From assembly GCA_032718475.1 (NCBI GenBank), contig JAUCBJ010006329.1:62001-126000 (forward strand): a DNA stretch of 64,000 bases. The letters are read 5' to 3'. Both the position numbers and the translations under genes were made by a program. This document shows positions 61,514 through 64,000 of the stretch, in pieces. Each line of letters starts with the position of its first letter. Position 1 is the first letter of the stretch. The notes beneath the pieces were generated by a model. That model saw nothing but the letters and a program-made list of their open reading frames with translations. It was not told the DNA's origin and did no database searches. The DNA is from Nemertoderma westbladi (taxonomy: Eukaryota > Xenacoelomorpha > Nemertodermatida > Nemertodermatidae).

Positions 61514-64000
61514 AGGCTACTTATCTCTTCATTCTGAGAGCCTCAAAAAGGGGGTGTTCCGATGCAATCAAAGTTCATCCATCTCCTGGGGAAAGACGAA
61601 GCCAATAACAGCTGATTACTTCTATAAATGTAAGTGTTACCTGTTTTTTGACTTTCGTTTAAGATTCTTTATCTTGTGGACTGGGATAGAAGTCGTGAAT
61701 ATGAAAATCATTGTCGTTTTTTGAAAAAAAATCAGAGGAGATTTTAATAAATTATTTCTGAAAAAAACCAAGGATTTTGACAAGGATTTAATACTCATTA
61801 TATTCATGAAATAGCTGAGATATTTGAGGTGAATTATTGTATCACATATTAACTTCGGCACCAGCCGCTTTGGCAATACGATGAAACTATAATAAATATT
61901 CCAGAACACAACAATATTAACAGGGAGATAGGCTACTTATCCCTCCACTCTGAGAGCCTCAAAAAGGGGGTGTTCCGACGCAATCAAAATTCATCCATCT
62001 CCAGGGGAAAGACGAAGCAAATAACAGCTGAATACTTCTATAAAGGAAAGTGTTACCTGTTCTTATGACTTTTGTTTAAGATTCTCTATCTCGTGGAGTG
62101 GATTAGAAGTTATAAATATGAAAATCGATGTGGTTTTTGAAAAAAATCAGAGGATATTTTGATAAATTATTGCTGAAAAACCCCAACGATTTTGACATGG
62201 CTTTAATACTTCATTATGTTCATGAAAAAACTGAGATATTTGACGATTATTAAACTATAATAAATATTCTAGAACACAACAATATTAACAGGGAGATAGG
62301 CTACTTATCTCTTCACTCTGAGAGCCTCAAAAACGGGGTGTTCCGACGCAATCAAATTTCATCCATCTGCAGGGGAAAGACGGAGCAAATAACAGCTGAT
62401 TACTTCTATAAATGTAAGTGTTACCTGTTCTTTTGACTTTCATTTAAGATTCGCTATCTCATGGAGTGGGTTAGAAGTTATAAATATAAAAAGCGATGTT
62501 GTTTTTGAAAAAAAACAAAGGATATTTTGATTAATTATTGCTGAAAAACACCAAGGATTTTGACATGGCTTTAATACTTCATTATGTTTATGAAATAGCT
62601 GAGATATTTGAGGTGAATTATTGTATTACATATTAACTTTGGCTCCAGCCGCTTTGGCAATACGATGAAACTATAATAAATATTCTAGAACACAACAATA
62701 TTAACAGGGAGATAGGCTACTTATCTCTCCACTCTGAGAGCCTCAAAAAGGGGGTGTTCCGACGCAATCAAAATTCATCCATCTACAGGGGAAAAACGAA
62801 GCAAACAACAGCTGATGGCTTCTATAAATGTAAGTGTTACCTGCTCTTTTGACTTTCATTTAAGATTCTTTATCTTGTGGAGTGGGTTAGAATATATGAA
62901 TATGAAAATCGATGTGGTTTTTGAAAAAAATCAGAGGATATTTTGATAAATTATTGCTGAAAAACCCCAAGGATTTTGACATGGCTTTAATACTTCATTA
63001 TGTTCATGAAAAAACTGAGATATTTGACGATTATTAAACTATAATAAATATTCTAGAACACAACAATATTAACAGGGAGATAGGCTACTCATCTCTTCAC
63101 TCTGAGAGCCTCAAAAAGGGGGTGTTCCGACGCAATCAAAATTAATCCATTTCCAGGGGAAAGACGAAGCAAAGAACAGCTGATTACTTCTATAAATGTG
63201 AGTGTTACCTGTTCTTTTGACTTTCATTTAAGATTCGCTATCTCAAAGAGTGAGTTAGAAGTTATAAATATAAAAATCGATGTGGTTTTTGACAAAAAAA
63301 ACGGGGTGTTCCGACGCAATCAAAATTCATCCATCTCCAGGGGAAAGACGAAGCAAAGAACAGTTGATTACTTCTATAAATGTAAGTGTTACCTGCTCCT
63401 TTGACATTCATTTAAGATTCTTTATCTTGTGGAGTGGGTTAGAAGATATGAATATGAAAATCGATGTCGTTTTTTGTAAAAAATCTGAGGATCTTTTGAT
63501 AAATTATTGCTGAAAAACCCCAAGGATTTTGACATGGCTTTAATACTTCATTATGTTCATGAAAAAGCTGAGATATTTGAGGTGAATTATTGCATTACAT
63601 AATAACTTTAACTGCAGCCACATTAGCAATACGATGAAACTATAATAAATATTCTAGAACACAACAATATTAACAGGGAGATAGGCTACTTATCTCTTCA
63701 ATCTGAGAGCCTCAAAAACGGGGTGTTCCGACGCAATCAAAATTCATCCATCTCCAGGGGAAAGACGAAGCAAAGAACAGTTGATTACTTCTATAAATGT
63801 AAGTGTTACCTGCTCCTTTGACTTTCATTTAAGATTCTTTATCTTGTGGAGTGGGTTAGAAGATATGAATATGAAAATCGATGTCGTTTTTTGTAAAAAA
63901 TCTGAGGATCTTTTGATAAATTATTGCTGAAAAACCCCAAGGATTTTGACATGGCTTTAATACTTCATTATGTTCATGAAAAACTGAGATATTTGAGGTG
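61514..64000 (+). repeat. Satellite duplication, 3569-bp offset, copy 2
   Basis: Second copy of 57945-60431, reaching the window end, so its true length is unknown. It follows a separate fused joint at 61144-61146, where AAAATCGA runs into CGACGCAATC through the shared CGA. Confidence 0.85.

Larger units (their letters stand above)
49534..64000 (+). repeat. 416-bp satellite array, fourth block (34 monomers, runs off the end)
   Basis: Anchors run from 49657 to 63664. Normal spacing is 415-418 bp. Deletion monomers of 365-368 bp end at 53357, 55478, 56262, 58710, 59494, 62279 and 63063, denser than anywhere else in the window. Fused units of 509, 601, 566 and 601 bp end at 53866, 60095, 61495 and 63664. 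Type B monomers start at 50074 and 60511. No genes are seen. Confidence 0.97.

Noticed and set aside
1-64000. Hammerhead ribozyme in the satellite, as known from some animal satellites
   Set aside because: I looked for CTGANGA with a downstream GAAA on both strands of the monomer and did not find the core.
1-64000. CRISPR array
   Set aside because: Repeats are whole ~416 bp monomers without short-repeat/unique-spacer structure, and there are no cas-like genes.

Overview
This is a eukaryotic, AT-rich, repeat-dominated window, most likely from an invertebrate animal and plausibly an insect. The evidence is a long satellite array, spliceosomal introns, TTAA-flanked piggyBac-like elements, and a transposase of a type I know mainly from invertebrate genomes. 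No host single-copy gene, rRNA, tRNA or CRISPR array is visible. The species cannot be named from the sequence.

Layout. About 52.2 kb (82%) is one tandem satellite with a ~416 bp monomer, always in the same orientation. I followed it with the anchor ACAATATT (inside TTCTAGAACACAACAATATT) and counted 125 monomers: one at 1-429, 42 at 1982-19194, 48 at 27863-47980 and 34 at 49534-64000. Spacing is 415-420 bp for most, 409 bp for one subfamily and ~368 bp for a deletion subfamily. Two main sequence types (A and B) alternate in higher-order repeats: an 8-mer of 3332 bp (40-51 kb), a 4-mer of 1663 bp (36.9-40 kb), and larger duplications with offsets of 6961, 4569, 2124 and 3569 bp. Irregular fused monomers mark some duplication joints.

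Three mobile elements interrupt the array, each with an uninterrupted counterpart of its target site elsewhere in the window. (1) and (2) are two copies, in opposite orientation, of a 1.55 kb non-autonomous piggyBac-like element (430-1981 and 47981-49533). Each has TTAA duplications, CCCTATTA ends, G/C-run palindromes near both ends and five internal ~163 bp tandem repeats. (3) is an 8668 bp DNA transposon (19195-27862) with 11 bp terminal inverted repeats GGGCAATTCCA, a probable 4 bp target duplication and subterminal copies of a GTTACGACCGTGAC motif.

The large transposon carries the only convincing gene, a two-exon transposase predicted at 773 aa (22709-23251 joined to 24505-26283). It has a basic N-terminal region, a candidate D166/D243/D285 catalytic triad (exon-2 numbering) and a C-terminal small beta-type domain. 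The 5' half of this gene is tandemly duplicated upstream (unit 19628-22346). That leaves a second promoter, exon 1 and a broken exon 2, which could encode a 322-aa N-terminal-only protein. The upstream copy has since received a 197 bp MITE with an 8 bp target duplication. The intron and 3' flank hold foldback sequences.

The picture is a heterochromatin- or centromere-like satellite that keeps changing by unequal exchange and receives DNA transposons. The numerous 60-107 aa open frames in the satellite are not credible genes. The most interesting points are the transposon with its built-in truncated gene copy, the satellite-carrying piggyBac-like element, and a palindromic heat-shock-element-like motif in most satellite monomers.
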